A stretch of 64,000 bases of DNA from Viridibacterium sp035456105 (GCA_035456105.1 DATIDV010000024.1:1-64000), one strand, 5' to 3'. Shown: positions 39,890 to 49,029, counted from the stretch's first letter. Made by a program: numbers and translations. Notes: generated from the sequence alone by a model not told the origin.

Positions 39890-40330
39890 TCAGATGCGTA
39901 CGGCCTGGCGAGCGAGCAGTTTCCAGTCGCTGCCCTGTTTTTGCCACACGGTGAGGATGTGGAGCTTGACCGTGCCCGGCTTGCCGCCGTCATTGGTCGC
40001 GGCGGACAGGGTATGACGCACGATGGCGGTGTTGCCAACGACGCGCACGGTCTGCTCGCTCAGATCGATGGACACGAAGTCAGACGCGCCGCTCAGCAGG
40101 TCTGCGACGAAACTGGCCTTGGTGTCGATCTTGCCTCCGGAATGTCCGTAGCTCAGATCGTCGGCGAGCAGGGCCTTGAGGGCCGCTTCGTCGGGTGTGA
40201 CCATCTGCACCCGCAGCTTTTCCACGGCGCCCGAGACAGCGCTTGTGGCGGCATCGGTCTGCGCTTGCGCGCTGAAACATAGCAAGCACAAGGACAGTCC
40301 GGCGATAAGGGGAACGAGCTTTTTCAGCAT
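39890..40330 (-). CDS. Exported SnoaL-like (NTF2-fold) protein
   Basis: 146 aa from ATG 40330, seven bases after AGGAGG; upstream codons to 40426 are not supported. A clear signal peptide (MLKKLVPLIAGLSLCLLCFS, cleavage after AQA) is followed by an NTF2-like domain with LKALLADDLSYGHSGGKIDT and the terminal SDWKLLARQAVRI. It matches the DUF4440 group of periplasmic SnoaL-like proteins, whose function is unknown. It ends by the shared terminator at 39844-39872. Confidence 0.85.
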   Translation of the reverse strand: MLKKLVPLIAGLSLCLLCFSAQAQTDAATSAVSGAVEKLRVQMVTPDEAALKALLADDLSYGHSGGKIDTKASFVADLLSGASDFVSIDLSEQTVRVVGNTAIVRHTLSAATNDGGKPGTVKLHILTVWQKQGSDWKLLARQAVRI

Positions 40331-40443
40331 GGCATTGCCTCCTGCAGATTGAGGTGATCGAGGTCGGAAATGAAGAGCAAAGCGGAATAGCAAAACGCAT
40401 GCAGCGGTCAGCCCTGACCGTTGCATGCGAGTCTGGCGGCGGC

Positions 40444-40905
40444 TTACTTGAGCGAGTAGCCGCGCCCGCCCATGCAGGCGCCCCAGGCATTCTGGAAGGC
40501 CGCGTTACCTTGTTGCGTGGCCGCTGCGGCCTGCTGGTTCTGTGCGTCCTGCGCGCGAGCCTGCTGACGACGCTGGCCGCGTTGCGCGACACCGCCGGCG
40601 ACCATGCCGACTGCGGCACCCTTGCCTACGTCTTCATCGGCGATGCCGGCGACCACGGCACCGGCGGCGGCACCACGCGCGCGTCCGCCGGCCGGTACGG
40701 GCGCTGGCGCGGCCGCAACGGGTTGCTGCGGCTTGCTCGGGTCGTGGCCGGTCTGGCCCGTGGCCCAGCTGCGGCATTCGTAGTCATCTTTTTTCTGCTG
40801 ATCGGCCGACTGGCCTTTGGAGGGATAGGCGTACTGCGCTGACGCGGCGGTGGCCATGCCCAGGCACAGAACGGCAATGCTTGTTCGAAGCGATACAGTC
40901 TTCAT
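40444..40905 (-). CDS. Exported glycine-zipper protein
   Basis: 153 aa from ATG 40905 with AGGAGA upstream. The signal peptide (KTVSLRTSIAVLCLGMATAA, cleavage after ASA) is followed by YAYPSKGQSADQQKKDDYEC, a WATGQTGHDP segment, a Pro/Ala linker and a glycine-zipper region (RGAAAGAVVAGIADEDVGKG, AAVGMVAGGVAQR), then a Gln/Ala-rich tail ending CMGGRGYSLK. This matches the family of proteobacterial YMGG-like glycine-zipper proteins of the envelope, which may insert in or associate with membranes. No function is established. Confidence 0.82.
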   Translation of the reverse strand: MKTVSLRTSIAVLCLGMATAASAQYAYPSKGQSADQQKKDDYECRSWATGQTGHDPSKPQQPVAAAPAPVPAGGRARGAAAGAVVAGIADEDVGKGAAVGMVAGGVAQRGQRRQQARAQDAQNQQAAAATQQGNAAFQNAWGACMGGRGYSLK

Positions 40906-41098
40906 GAGTTCTCCTGTCATTGTGAATCGCACGGGGGATGCGCGTCTGTCTACCCAGTATAGTCAGCCGCCGGCCGCGGAAAGTTTCTTGTGAACCGGAC
41001 GAAGAATGAAACATTTCGTGTGCGGGGGCCGACCTGCCAACGGGCGCCAGGCCCGACGCAGGGGTCAGCTCTCGATGTAGCGTCCCGGCGGAATGAGA

Positions 41099-42016
41099 TC
41101 AGCGGCGCTGAGACGACTCTTCGTGGTGCGCGCCAATGTATTGCCTGAGCCCTTCAACCAGCGCGTCGAATGTCACGCGGCAGCGCGGGCTGTGGCGCAA
41201 GTCCTCATGCATGGTCACCCAGGTTTCGAGCGGGATCGAGAACGCCGACGGTAGTACGCGTATGAGCCTGGCATCGGCACGGGCCAGCGCACTCTGGCAG
41301 CCGCCGATGCCGGCACCGGCGCGGATCAGCGCAAGTTGTGCCAGATCGCTGTCGGTGCGCAGGCTGAAATCTTCGCGTTGCAGATTGCCGAGATGTTTGT
41401 CGAGCTTGCGCAGGAAAGGGGGCTCGACATCAAAGCCGATCAGAGCGTGCTGACCGAGATCGGCGAGGCTGGCGGGCGTGCCATGTCGCGCGAGATAACT
41501 CTGGCTGGCATGCAGACCGATGTCCACGGTACCCACGCGCTGTGCGAGCAATTGCTGCTGGGCCGGCCGCACCATGCGCACCGCCACATCAGCTTCGCGT
41601 CGCAAGAGGTCCTGCACCTGATTTGAAGGCACGAGTTCGATCCGCAGGTCAGGATAGCGCTCGCGCAGCGGCACGAGGATGGCCGGCAGGACCTCGACGG
41701 CCATGACTTCGCTGGCGGTGATGCGCACGCAGCCCTGCACGCCTTCGCCCTGGCTTTGCGCGGTGCGGCCGAATGCCGCAGCGGCGCTTTCCATCTCGAC
41801 GGCATGCAGTTGCAAGGCTTGCGCTGCTTCGGTCGGGAAAAGGCCGCTCGGGGCGCGGATGAACAAGACCTGACTCAGCGAAGCCTCGAGCGCCGCGATG
41901 TGCCGCCCGACCGTGGGCTGCGTAATGCCCAGTGCGCGTGCCGCTGCGGACAGCGAGCCCTCGCGCAGCACGCCCAGAAAGCTCCGGTACAGATCCCAGC
42001 TGATATTTTCCGTCAT
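41099..42016 (-). CDS. LysR-family transcriptional regulator
   Basis: 305 aa from ATG 42016 (MTENISWDLYRSFLGVLREG). The frame is open far upstream to 43027, but that is antisense to the oxidoreductase gene. N-terminal winged HTH (SLSAAARALGITQPTVGRHI) and LysR effector domain follow. It is divergent from the NAD(P)-binding epimerase-like gene at 42113, with an interrupted palindrome between them, so autoregulation and control of that gene are likely. Confidence 0.92.
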   Translation of the reverse strand: MTENISWDLYRSFLGVLREGSLSAAARALGITQPTVGRHIAALEASLSQVLFIRAPSGLFPTEAAQALQLHAVEMESAAAAFGRTAQSQGEGVQGCVRITASEVMAVEVLPAILVPLRERYPDLRIELVPSNQVQDLLRREADVAVRMVRPAQQQLLAQRVGTVDIGLHASQSYLARHGTPASLADLGQHALIGFDVEPPFLRKLDKHLGNLQREDFSLRTDSDLAQLALIRAGAGIGGCQSALARADARLIRVLPSAFSIPLETWVTMHEDLRHSPRCRVTFDALVEGLRQYIGAHHEESSQRR

Positions 42017-42026
42017 GCAAAAATGT

Positions 42027-42042
42027 ATAGCTGCATCGCTAT
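42027..42042. promoter_or_regulatory. Candidate LysR operator ATAGC-N6-GCTAT
   Basis: ATAGC-TGCATC-GCTAT is a perfect interrupted palindrome 11 nt upstream of the LysR start and 70 nt upstream of the divergent oxidoreductase. Its form fits a LysR T-N11-A recognition site. Confidence 0.55.
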
Positions 42043-42112
42043 GAAAGGCAATTTCTTTTCGATGCCCGTGCCGCCAGACTGGAATCCTCATCAACGGTTC
42101 TGGAGAAAAATC

Positions 42113-43117
42113 ATGGCAAACGACAACACGGCTCTGGTCCTCGGCGCACGTGGCGGTGTCGGCGGCGAAATCGCGCGACAGCTGCGCGATGCGGGCTGGC
42201 AGGTGCGTGCGCTGCAACGCGGCCTCGCGTCGGACGAAATGCAACGCGAGGGCATCACCTGGCTCAGGGGCGACGCAATGGTGGCGCAGGACGTGGCGCG
42301 CGCCGCGGCGGGCTGCAGCGTGATCGTGCATGCGGTGAATCCGCCGGGTTACCGCGACTGGGACAAGCTTGTGCTGCCGATGCTCGACAACACGCTGGCT
42401 GCGGCGCGCACAGCGCATGCCACAGTCATGCTGCCGGGCACGCTCTACAACTACGGGCCGGATGCCTTCCCGCTGATTGCCGACGATGCGCCACAGCAGC
42501 CGCTGACCCGCAAGGGCGCGATTCGTGTGGAGATGGAGAAACGCATGGAGGCAGCGGTCACCGCGGGTGACTGCCGCGTGCTGATCGTGCGCGCCGGTGA
42601 TTTCTTCGGGCCGCGCACGGGCAATAGCTGGTTCGCGCAGGGCCTGGTCAAGCCCGGGCAGGCCATCCGCAAGATCACGCGCCCCGGCGTACCCGGCGTG
42701 GGTCACCAGTGGGCTTATCTGCCCGATCTCGGCAGGACGGTGCTGGCCTTGCTGAACCGGCGTCAGACGCTGCCGGATTTTGCGCGCTTCAACTTCGGCG
42801 GTCATTGGGATGCGGATGGCGAGCAGATGCTGGCCAGCATTCGTGACTGCGTTGCTGCGAACACGGGTCAGGTGCCGCGCATCGTCGGTTTCCCATGGTG
42901 GCTGACGGCGCTGGCTGCGCCCTTCGTGCCGACGCTCAAGGAACTGCGCGAGGTGCGCTACCTGTGGCAGCAGCCGGTGCAGCTCGACAATAGCGGACTG
43001 CTCGCCACGCTGGGCGCGGAGCCGCATACGCCGTGGGACGAGGCGGTGGAAGCCACATTGCGTGGCCTTGGCTGCCTGAGCGTGGCCGCAATGCGAACGA
43101 CGGCGCCTGCGCTATGA
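42113..43117 (+). CDS. NAD(P)-dependent epimerase/dehydratase-like oxidoreductase
   Basis: 334 aa from ATG 42113 with TGGAGAAAAA upstream. The Rossmann motif LGARGGVGGEIARQL at residues 9-23 departs slightly from the usual GxxGxxG. The extended-SDR core continues with AGCSVIVHAVNPPGYRDWD, TVMLPGTLYNYG and IVRAGDFFGP. The canonical YxxxK is replaced by a RKGAIRVEMEKRM segment, so it is an atypical SDR. The substrate is unknown. It is divergent from the LysR gene at 41099-42016. Confidence 0.87.
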   Translation: MANDNTALVLGARGGVGGEIARQLRDAGWQVRALQRGLASDEMQREGITWLRGDAMVAQDVARAAAGCSVIVHAVNPPGYRDWDKLVLPMLDNTLAAARTAHATVMLPGTLYNYGPDAFPLIADDAPQQPLTRKGAIRVEMEKRMEAAVTAGDCRVLIVRAGDFFGPRTGNSWFAQGLVKPGQAIRKITRPGVPGVGHQWAYLPDLGRTVLALLNRRQTLPDFARFNFGGHWDADGEQMLASIRDCVAANTGQVPRIVGFPWWLTALAAPFVPTLKELREVRYLWQQPVQLDNSGLLATLGAEPHTPWDEAVEATLRGLGCLSVAAMRTTAPAL

Positions 43118-43155
43118 CAACAGCCTGATTCGCCGGAATTGCGGCGAGCTTTCGC

Positions 43156-44061
43156 TCAACGCATGTTTACGTTCGCCGCGAGGAAGTCGAGCAGCGCACG
43201 TACGCGTGCCGGCAGCGGCCCGCCCTGGCCAAGGTAGACCGCGTGGAACTCCTCGATGTCGCCGGGGTTGAACGCTTCGAGCACGGGTATCAGCAGGCCG
43301 GCGCGCAGGTCTTCGCGCACGGTGAATTCGGCGATTCGCGCGAGGCCAGCTCCGCTGATGGCGTAGGTGCGCAGCGCCTCGCCGTCGCTGGTCTGCAGGT
43401 TGCCGACCGTGGGCACGCGCACCACCGCGCCATCCTGCAGCAGCGGCCAGCCTTCCAGGGTGCGGGCGTAGCAGAAGCTCAGGCGATTATGCAATTCGAG
43501 TTCGGCGATGCTCGTTGGTGTGCCGCGCTGCTGGAGGTAGGACGGCGCGCCGACGATGACCATGCGCGAGCTGCCCAGTCTGCGTGCGACGAGGCTGGAG
43601 CTTTTCATCGGACCGGCGCGCACGGCCACGTCGACGCGCTCGTCCATGAGGTCGACCACCTTGTCGGTCTGCACGATGACCAGACTGATCTCGGGATACA
43701 GCGCGAGGAATTGCGGCACCAATGGCGCGAGCACGTGCGTGCCGAACGATGCGCTGGTGTTGATGCGGATGTGGCCGGTCGGGCGCTCGCCGGCGGCGGC
43801 AATGCGTTCGGCCTCGTCCATGTCGGCGAGGATGCGCGTGGCGCGCTCGAAGTAGGCCGAGCCTTCCGGCGTGAGCTGGAACTTGCGCGTCGAGCGATTG
43901 ACGAGACGTGTGCCGAGCCGCGCTTCGAGCCGCGTCACCAGCTTGCTGACGGCCGAGGGTGACATGCCGCAGACGCGCGCGGCGGCGGAGAAACCGCTCT
44001 GTTCGACGACACGCACGAACACTTCCATCTCGCCGGAGCGATTGACATCGAGTCGCGCCAT
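43156..44061 (-). CDS. LysR-family transcriptional regulator
   Basis: 301 aa with N-terminal winged HTH (SGFSAAARVCGMSPSAVSKL, RLGTRLVNRSTRKFQLTPEG) and a CrgA-like effector domain ending in FHAVYLGQGG and ARVRALLDFLA. It is divergent from an MFS exporter gene that is followed by an aldo/keto reductase, probably its regulon. A 14-bp palindrome lies between the starts. Confidence 0.92.
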   Translation of the reverse strand: MARLDVNRSGEMEVFVRVVEQSGFSAAARVCGMSPSAVSKLVTRLEARLGTRLVNRSTRKFQLTPEGSAYFERATRILADMDEAERIAAAGERPTGHIRINTSASFGTHVLAPLVPQFLALYPEISLVIVQTDKVVDLMDERVDVAVRAGPMKSSSLVARRLGSSRMVIVGAPSYLQQRGTPTSIAELELHNRLSFCYARTLEGWPLLQDGAVVRVPTVGNLQTSDGEALRTYAISGAGLARIAEFTVREDLRAGLLIPVLEAFNPGDIEEFHAVYLGQGGPLPARVRALLDFLAANVNMR

Positions 44062-44103
44062 GATGAATTCAACTCATAAGTGATTTGACTTCCAGCAGTC
44101 TAT

Positions 44104-44117
44104 CGCACTGAAGTGCG
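44104..44117. promoter_or_regulatory. Palindrome CGCACT-GA-AGTGCG, candidate operator
   Basis: A perfect 6-2-6 palindrome located between the divergent LysR (start 44061) and MFS (start 44161) genes. It may be the LysR site or an unrelated regulator's operator. Confidence 0.45.
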
Positions 44118-44160
44118 CTGCCGCATCATCCGTCCCATCTAAACGGACAGGAATGTTGTC

Positions 44161-45330
44161 ATGCCACTCGCGCTTTACGCCCTCACCGTCGGGGCCTTCG
44201 GTATCGGCGTTACCGAATTCGTCATCATGGGTCTGCTGCTGGAAATCGGCACCGACCTGCACGTCAGCATCGCCGCCGCCGGCCTGCTCATCACCGGTTA
44301 TGCGCTGGGCGTCGTCGCCGGCGCGCCGCTGCTCACCACGCTGACCAGTCGTTGGTCGCGCAAGACCGTGCTGATCGGCCTGATGGTGATTTTCACGCTC
44401 GGCAATGCAGCCTGTGCAATTGCACCGGACTATGGCTTGCTGATGGCGGCGCGCGTGCTTACCGCGCTGGCACATGGCACTTTCTTCGGCGTCGGTTCGG
44501 TGGTCGCCACCGGCCTCGTGGCGCCTGAGCGCCGCGCCTCGGCCATTGCTGCGATGTTCACCGGCCTCACCGTCGCGAACATTCTCGGCGTGCCTTTTGG
44601 TACCTGGCTCGGTCAGCAGTTCGGCTGGCGCGCCACCTTCTGGGCCGTGACCGCGATTGGCATTGCCGCGCTGGCGGTCATCGCCGTGGCCGTGCCGAAG
44701 GACAAGACACCGACCGAAGCGAGCGACTGGCGCGCCGACCTGATCGCCATGACGCGTCGCCCGGTCCTGCTCGGCCTTGCGACAACCGTGCTCGGCTTTG
44801 GTGGTGTGTTCGCGGTGTTCACCTATATTGCACCGATGCTCACGCAGATCACCGGCTTCGCCGACAGCGCTGTTTCGCCAATCCTGCTGGTGTTCGGTGG
44901 CGGTCTCGTCGTCGGCAATCTGCTTGGCGGCCGCCTCGCGGATCGCGCCTTGCTGGCGACCGTGTTCGGCTCGCTGGTCGCCCTCACCGCCGTGCTCGGT
45001 CTCATGACATTTGCAATGCACGACAGGATCACGGCGATCGCCTTCGTCGGCCTGCTCGGCGCAACAGGTTTCGCCACGGTGGCGCCACTGCAGATGTGGG
45101 TGATGGAGAAAACGCAGGGCGCGGGCCAGAGCCTGGCTTCGAGTTTCAACATCGCCGCCTTCAATCTCGGCAATGCGCTCGGCGCATGGGTCGGTGGTGT
45201 GGTTATCGAACGCGGCGCGGGGCTTGGTGCCGTGCCGCTCGTTGCCGCGCTGCTGCCGCTGGCTGCGGTCGTTGTGGTGGCTCTGGGCTTGCGGCTGGAT
45301 CGCCCGCGTGCCGTGGCCGTGCCCGCCTGA
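44161..45330 (+). CDS. MFS efflux transporter (DHA1, AraJ/YdhP-like)
   Basis: 389 aa, 12 transmembrane helices. The opening LALYALTVGAFGIGVTEFVI is the AraJ/YdhP-group signature, with TLTSRWSRKTVLIGLM as loop 2-3 motif and TVANILGVPFGTWLGQQFGW as motif C-like region of proton-driven exporters. The exported compound is unknown. It is 36 nt upstream of an aldo/keto reductase on the same strand, so the two probably form an operon under the divergent LysR regulator. Confidence 0.9.
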   Translation: MPLALYALTVGAFGIGVTEFVIMGLLLEIGTDLHVSIAAAGLLITGYALGVVAGAPLLTTLTSRWSRKTVLIGLMVIFTLGNAACAIAPDYGLLMAARVLTALAHGTFFGVGSVVATGLVAPERRASAIAAMFTGLTVANILGVPFGTWLGQQFGWRATFWAVTAIGIAALAVIAVAVPKDKTPTEASDWRADLIAMTRRPVLLGLATTVLGFGGVFAVFTYIAPMLTQITGFADSAVSPILLVFGGGLVVGNLLGGRLADRALLATVFGSLVALTAVLGLMTFAMHDRITAIAFVGLLGATGFATVAPLQMWVMEKTQGAGQSLASSFNIAAFNLGNALGAWVGGVVIERGAGLGAVPLVAALLPLAAVVVVALGLRLDRPRAVAVPA

Positions 45331-45366
45331 ACCCACTCACTCTCGTATCAACCCAGGAGAACTCAA

Positions 45367-46401
45367 ATGGAATACAGACGTCTAGGCGAATCCGGTCTCA
45401 AGGTACCGGCACTCAGTTTCGGCACGGGCACTTTCGGTGGCACGGGCCCGCTGTTCGGTGCATGGGGCACCAGCGACGCCCAGGAAGCACGGCGACTGGT
45501 CGACATCTGCCTCGAGGCCGGCGTGAATCTGTTCGACACGGCCGATGTGTACTCGGGCGGCGCGTCGGAGGAAGTGCTCGGTGCTGCCATCAAAGGGCGG
45601 CGTGACAGCGTGCTGATCTCGACCAAGACTTCGCTGCCGATGGGCGACGGGCCGAACGATGCCGGCTCATCGCGCTCGCGCCTGATCCGCGCCGTCGACG
45701 ATGCGCTGCGCCGCCTCGGCACCGACTACATCGACCTGCTGCAACTGCACGCCTTCGACGCCGGCACGCCCATCGAGGAAGTGCTCGCCACCCTGGATGC
45801 GCTGGTGAGGGCCGGCAAGCTGCGCTACGTCGGCGTGTCGAACTTCTCGGGCTGGCAGGTGATGAAATCGCTGGCGATCGCCAAGGAAAATGGCTGGCCG
45901 CGCTACGTCGCGCACCAGGTTTACTACTCGCTGCTCGGTCGCGACTACGAATGGGACTTGATGCCTTTCGCCAAGGATCAGGGCGTCGGTGCGTTGGTGT
46001 GGAGTCCGCTCGGCTGGGGTCGCCTCACCGGCAAGATCAGGCGCGGTCAGCCGCTACCTGAAGGCAGTCGCCTGCATGCTACGGCAGAGTTCGGCCCGCC
46101 AGTGGATGACGAGTTGATGTACCGCGTGATTGACGTGCTCGAGGCCATCGCTGGCGAGACCGGAAAGACGGTGCCGCAGATCGCCATCAACTGGCTGCTG
46201 CAACGCCCGACGGTATCGTCGGTAATCATCGGTGCGCGCAACGAGGCGCAGTTGCGTCAGAACCTTGGCGCCGTCGGCTGGAACCTGACGACGGAACAGG
46301 TCGCACGGCTGGATGCCGCCAGCATGGTGACGGCTCCGTATCCGCACTTTCCCTATCAGCGGCAGGATGCCTTTGCGCGACTGAACCCGCCAGCCGTGTA
46401 A
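45367..46401 (+). CDS. Aldo/keto reductase
   Basis: 344 aa TIM-barrel reductase. The catalytic tetrad is intact: Asp and Tyr in LFDTADVYSGG, Lys in ISTKTSLPMG and His in LLQLHAFDAG. The NADPH site includes the C-terminal RPTVSSVIIGARNEAQLRQN. It reduces aldehydes or ketones in the cytoplasm; the best match is the YajO/YakC-type group. AGGAGA lies nine bases before the ATG. A second member of the family is at 47276-48325 in inverted orientation. Confidence 0.93.
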   Translation: MEYRRLGESGLKVPALSFGTGTFGGTGPLFGAWGTSDAQEARRLVDICLEAGVNLFDTADVYSGGASEEVLGAAIKGRRDSVLISTKTSLPMGDGPNDAGSSRSRLIRAVDDALRRLGTDYIDLLQLHAFDAGTPIEEVLATLDALVRAGKLRYVGVSNFSGWQVMKSLAIAKENGWPRYVAHQVYYSLLGRDYEWDLMPFAKDQGVGALVWSPLGWGRLTGKIRRGQPLPEGSRLHATAEFGPPVDDELMYRVIDVLEAIAGETGKTVPQIAINWLLQRPTVSSVIIGARNEAQLRQNLGAVGWNLTTEQVARLDAASMVTAPYPHFPYQRQDAFARLNPPAV

Positions 46402-46487
46402 ACGCAGCTTGATGCAGGCCTCCGGCTGGCTGTAGGCTGTGATCGGGGCGTCGGCTGAGGGCGTCTCGTCACCACGGCGAGGTCACC

Positions 46488-46754
46488 ATGCGTACCGCTT
46501 TGTTCTTGCTGGCAGGGTTTTTGTTGCTCGCTGCGTGCTTCGTGGTCGGCAAGCTCTTTTCGGCGAACTATCCTGAAGCAATGCGCGTGGTGACGGCTGC
46601 CTTCGTTGCGCTGTGGGCGGTGATCACCGGCTTCAATATGTGGGTTGGCGTCAATCGTGCTGGCTATGGCGCGATGGAGGAGTTGCCGATTTTCGTAGTG
46701 CTCTTCGGCCTCCCGGCCGTCGTAGCCATCCTGCTCAAGTGGAAGGCGTTCTGA
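46488..46754 (+). CDS. Small membrane protein, 88 aa
   Basis: ATG 46488 is preceded by GCGAGG. Three hydrophobic segments (residues 3-22, 32-52, 66-83) with short loops give a small integral inner-membrane protein. The motif VITGFNMWVGVNRAGYGAME between the second and third helices is conserved in a family of unknown function seen in Proteobacteria. One base separates it from the GNAT gene, implying co-transcription. Confidence 0.78.
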   Translation: MRTALFLLAGFLLLAACFVVGKLFSANYPEAMRVVTAAFVALWAVITGFNMWVGVNRAGYGAMEELPIFVVLFGLPAVVAILLKWKAF

Positions 46755-46755
46755 A

Positions 46756-47232
46756 ATGATCACCAACCTGCAGATCGGACTAGCCAGCGTGGCAGATGCC
46801 GCCGTGATCGCGGACATGTCTCGCTCCGAGATCGAGTACGGACTGCCCTGGGGCTGGACCGCTGCGCGCGTGGCAAGGGTGATGCGCGACCCGACGGTGA
46901 ACGTTGCGGTAGTGCGCCGGAGCAGCGGCTTTGCGGGCTTTGGCATCATGAAATACGGTGATGATCGTGCGCACCTTGCATTGTTTGCCGTGCACGCCGC
47001 CCATCGCCGCGCCGGCGTAGGCAGTGCCCTGCTGGCCTGGCTGGAGGAGGTGGCCCGCGTCGCCGGCATCACCACCATCACCGCCGAGGCGCGCATAGAC
47101 AACGCAAACGGCATGGCATTCTATGAGCATCATGGTTTTGTGCAGGCAGTCAGAATTGCGCACATGTATCACGGCAAGCTCGATGGTGTGCGGCTCGTGA
47201 AACGGCTGTCTGTGGAAGTCTCAAAGATCTAG
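46756..47232 (+). CDS. GNAT-family N-acetyltransferase
   Basis: 158 aa with the GNAT fold. Motif A, the acetyl-CoA pyrophosphate loop, is AAHRRAGVGSALLAWLEE (R-x-x-G-x-G form) at about residues 79-96, preceded by HLALFAVH. The C-terminal motif B is NANGMAFYEHHGFVQ, resembling RimI-like enzymes. Substrate unknown. It is translated right after the small membrane protein gene (one base between stop and ATG). Confidence 0.9.
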   Translation: MITNLQIGLASVADAAVIADMSRSEIEYGLPWGWTAARVARVMRDPTVNVAVVRRSSGFAGFGIMKYGDDRAHLALFAVHAAHRRAGVGSALLAWLEEVARVAGITTITAEARIDNANGMAFYEHHGFVQAVRIAHMYHGKLDGVRLVKRLSVEVSKI

Positions 47233-47267
47233 CCCGGATCGGCAGTCCACCGTCCGGGCTTATGTTT
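47231..47267. terminator. Hairpin terminator between convergent genes
   Basis: AGCCCGGA at 47231-47238 pairs with TCCGGGCT at 47253-47260, followed by TATGTTT. The stop codon of the GNAT gene is part of the left arm. It lies before the end of the convergent aldo/keto reductase. Confidence 0.6.
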
Positions 47268-47275
47268 GACGCGCG

Positions 47276-48325
47276 CTACGTGCCTTGCGAATCCGCCAGC
47301 TGCTGACGTCGATAGCCACCCTGCCGCTCGAGCATCCAGCCCGGATATTCCGGAATCAGCGCGCTGACCTTGTCGAGTTTTTCAAGCTCTTCGGCGCTGA
47401 GTCGCACATTCGTCGCCGCGATATTGTCGTCGAGCTGTTCCACACGCTTGGCGCCGACGATGACGCTCGTGACAGCACGCTGGTGCAGCAGCCAGGCAAT
47501 GGCGATCTGCGCGACGGACACTTCCTTGCTCTCCGCAATCGGGCGCATGACTTCAATGATGTCGTAGGCATGTTCCTTGTCGACGCGCGGGAAATCGAAG
47601 TGTGTGCGACGGCTGCCTTCTTCGGCCTGCCGGTCGCGACCGTACTTACCGCTGAGCAGTCCACCGGCGAGCGGGCTCCACACCATCAGGCCGACGTTCT
47701 CGCTGTTCAGCAGCGGCACGATTTCGCGCTCCAGATCGCGGCTGGCAACGGTGTAGTAGGCCTGTAGCGATTCGAAGCGCGCGAGGCCGAGGCGCTCCGA
47801 GATACCGAGGCCTTTCATGATCTGCCACGCCGCCCAGTTGGAGATGCCGATGTAGCGCACGTGGCCTTGCTGCACGAGGGTGTCGAGCGCGCGCAAGGCT
47901 TCCTCGATGGAGGTGGCGACGTCGAAGCCGTGGATCTGGTAGAGGTCGACATGGTCAAGCTGCAGCCGCTTGAGGCTGCCTTTCAGCGCTTCCATGATGT
48001 GCACGCGCGACATGCCACGTGAATTGACGCCCTTGGTGCCCGCCTCACCGAAGACCTTGGTGGCGACGATGACGTTCTCGCGCGGTACCTTGAGATTCTT
48101 CAGCGCCTGACCCGTCAGGATTTCGGAGCGGCCATCGGAATAGACGTCTGCGGTGTCGATGAAGTTGATGCCGGCATCGAGCGAGCGGCCGACGAGCGCA
48201 TCGACTTCATCCTGCTGCAGCTTGCCGATCTGCGCCCACATGCCGTCTTCGCCGCCGAAGGTCATGGTGCCGAGGCATAGCTCGGAGACGAACATGCCGG
48301 TATTGCCGAATTTCCTGTAACGCAT
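47276..48325 (-). CDS. Aldo/keto reductase
   Basis: 349 aa from ATG 48325 (MRYRKFGNTGMFVSELCLGT); the open frame to 49141 is antisense to other genes. Active-site residues are complete: Asp/Tyr in FIDTADVYSDG, Lys in VATKVFG and His in LYQIHGFD. It differs from the enzyme at 45367 by an insertion after the Lys motif and is not an obvious recent duplicate. AGGACTC precedes the start. Substrate unknown, NADPH-dependent carbonyl reduction expected. Confidence 0.92.
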   Translation of the reverse strand: MRYRKFGNTGMFVSELCLGTMTFGGEDGMWAQIGKLQQDEVDALVGRSLDAGINFIDTADVYSDGRSEILTGQALKNLKVPRENVIVATKVFGEAGTKGVNSRGMSRVHIMEALKGSLKRLQLDHVDLYQIHGFDVATSIEEALRALDTLVQQGHVRYIGISNWAAWQIMKGLGISERLGLARFESLQAYYTVASRDLEREIVPLLNSENVGLMVWSPLAGGLLSGKYGRDRQAEEGSRRTHFDFPRVDKEHAYDIIEVMRPIAESKEVSVAQIAIAWLLHQRAVTSVIVGAKRVEQLDDNIAATNVRLSAEELEKLDKVSALIPEYPGWMLERQGGYRRQQLADSQGT

Positions 48326-48393
48326 GGGATGAGTCCTTTCGTGAGGGGCGATGAGGTTTGGGTCAGGCGTAGACGCTGGTTTGTCGTCCGGGT

Positions 48394-49029
48394 TCAGATG
48401 CGCGCTGCGAGGCCGCGCGCGCAGCAATACAAGACCAGCGCATTGAGCACGTGCCACGCGAAGTGGGTGCCGAGCGGCCAGCTGGCACATAAGGCCATAT
48501 CGAGTGTGCGCAGGCTGAGTGACACGACGAAGACAAGTGTGGCGGCGCCGAGCCAGCGCGTGCTGGCAGGCGCATGCCCTCGCGACCACCAGGCGAAGAC
48601 AGCCAGCGTTGCGCCTGGCAGCAGATAGCCCTCCGAACCATTCAGACCGAACTTGCCGAGTGCCGCGATTGCGCGATCTGCGGCAAGGAACGCCACGACG
48701 CCGAGCCAGCAGGCCCACAGAGGCCACTTCACCAGCTGGCGCAGATAGCGGTGGATGTAGACCAGGATGAACAGCGCGATGCCGGCCACATCCAGCACCA
48801 TGCCCCACACGGCGCCGAATACATGGAACAGGCCGCTGCAGATGCCGATGAGGGCGATCAGGGCAGCGAGGCTGCGCAGTTCCGTCTGCTGCGGTTTGCC
48901 GCGCGCCTGCCGCCACAACACGATGGCAGCGATCAGGAAGGCTAGGTTGCTGAGCGCATTGAACGGCTCGGACCAAAGCGAGGGGCCGGTGCGCTCGCAG
49001 TAGTTGTCGACATGCTCGAAGAGGTTCAT
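48394..49029 (-). CDS. Ceramidase-family membrane protein
   Basis: 211 aa with about seven transmembrane helices. Conserved features of the alkaline-ceramidase (CREST) family are present: the opening VDNYCERTGPSLWSEPFNAL, GICSGLFHVFGAVWG with the Ser and His, and the C-terminal GTHFAWHVLNALVL with two His. These His, Ser and Asp residues form the zinc site in the family. It may hydrolyse sphingolipid-like or other amide lipids, but bacterial members are uncharacterised. It overlaps the upstream cyclo-ligase gene by four bases (ATGA). Confidence 0.85.
   Translation of the reverse strand: MNLFEHVDNYCERTGPSLWSEPFNALSNLAFLIAAIVLWRQARGKPQQTELRSLAALIALIGICSGLFHVFGAVWGMVLDVAGIALFILVYIHRYLRQLVKWPLWACWLGVVAFLAADRAIAALGKFGLNGSEGYLLPGATLAVFAWWSRGHAPASTRWLGAATLVFVVSLSLRTLDMALCASWPLGTHFAWHVLNALVLYCCARGLAARI

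Noticed and set aside
41099..43027. 642-aa minus-strand open frame covering LysR plus 340 extra N-terminal codons
   Set aside because: The upstream part is antisense to a well-supported oxidoreductase gene, and the LysR similarity begins at the ATG at 42016.
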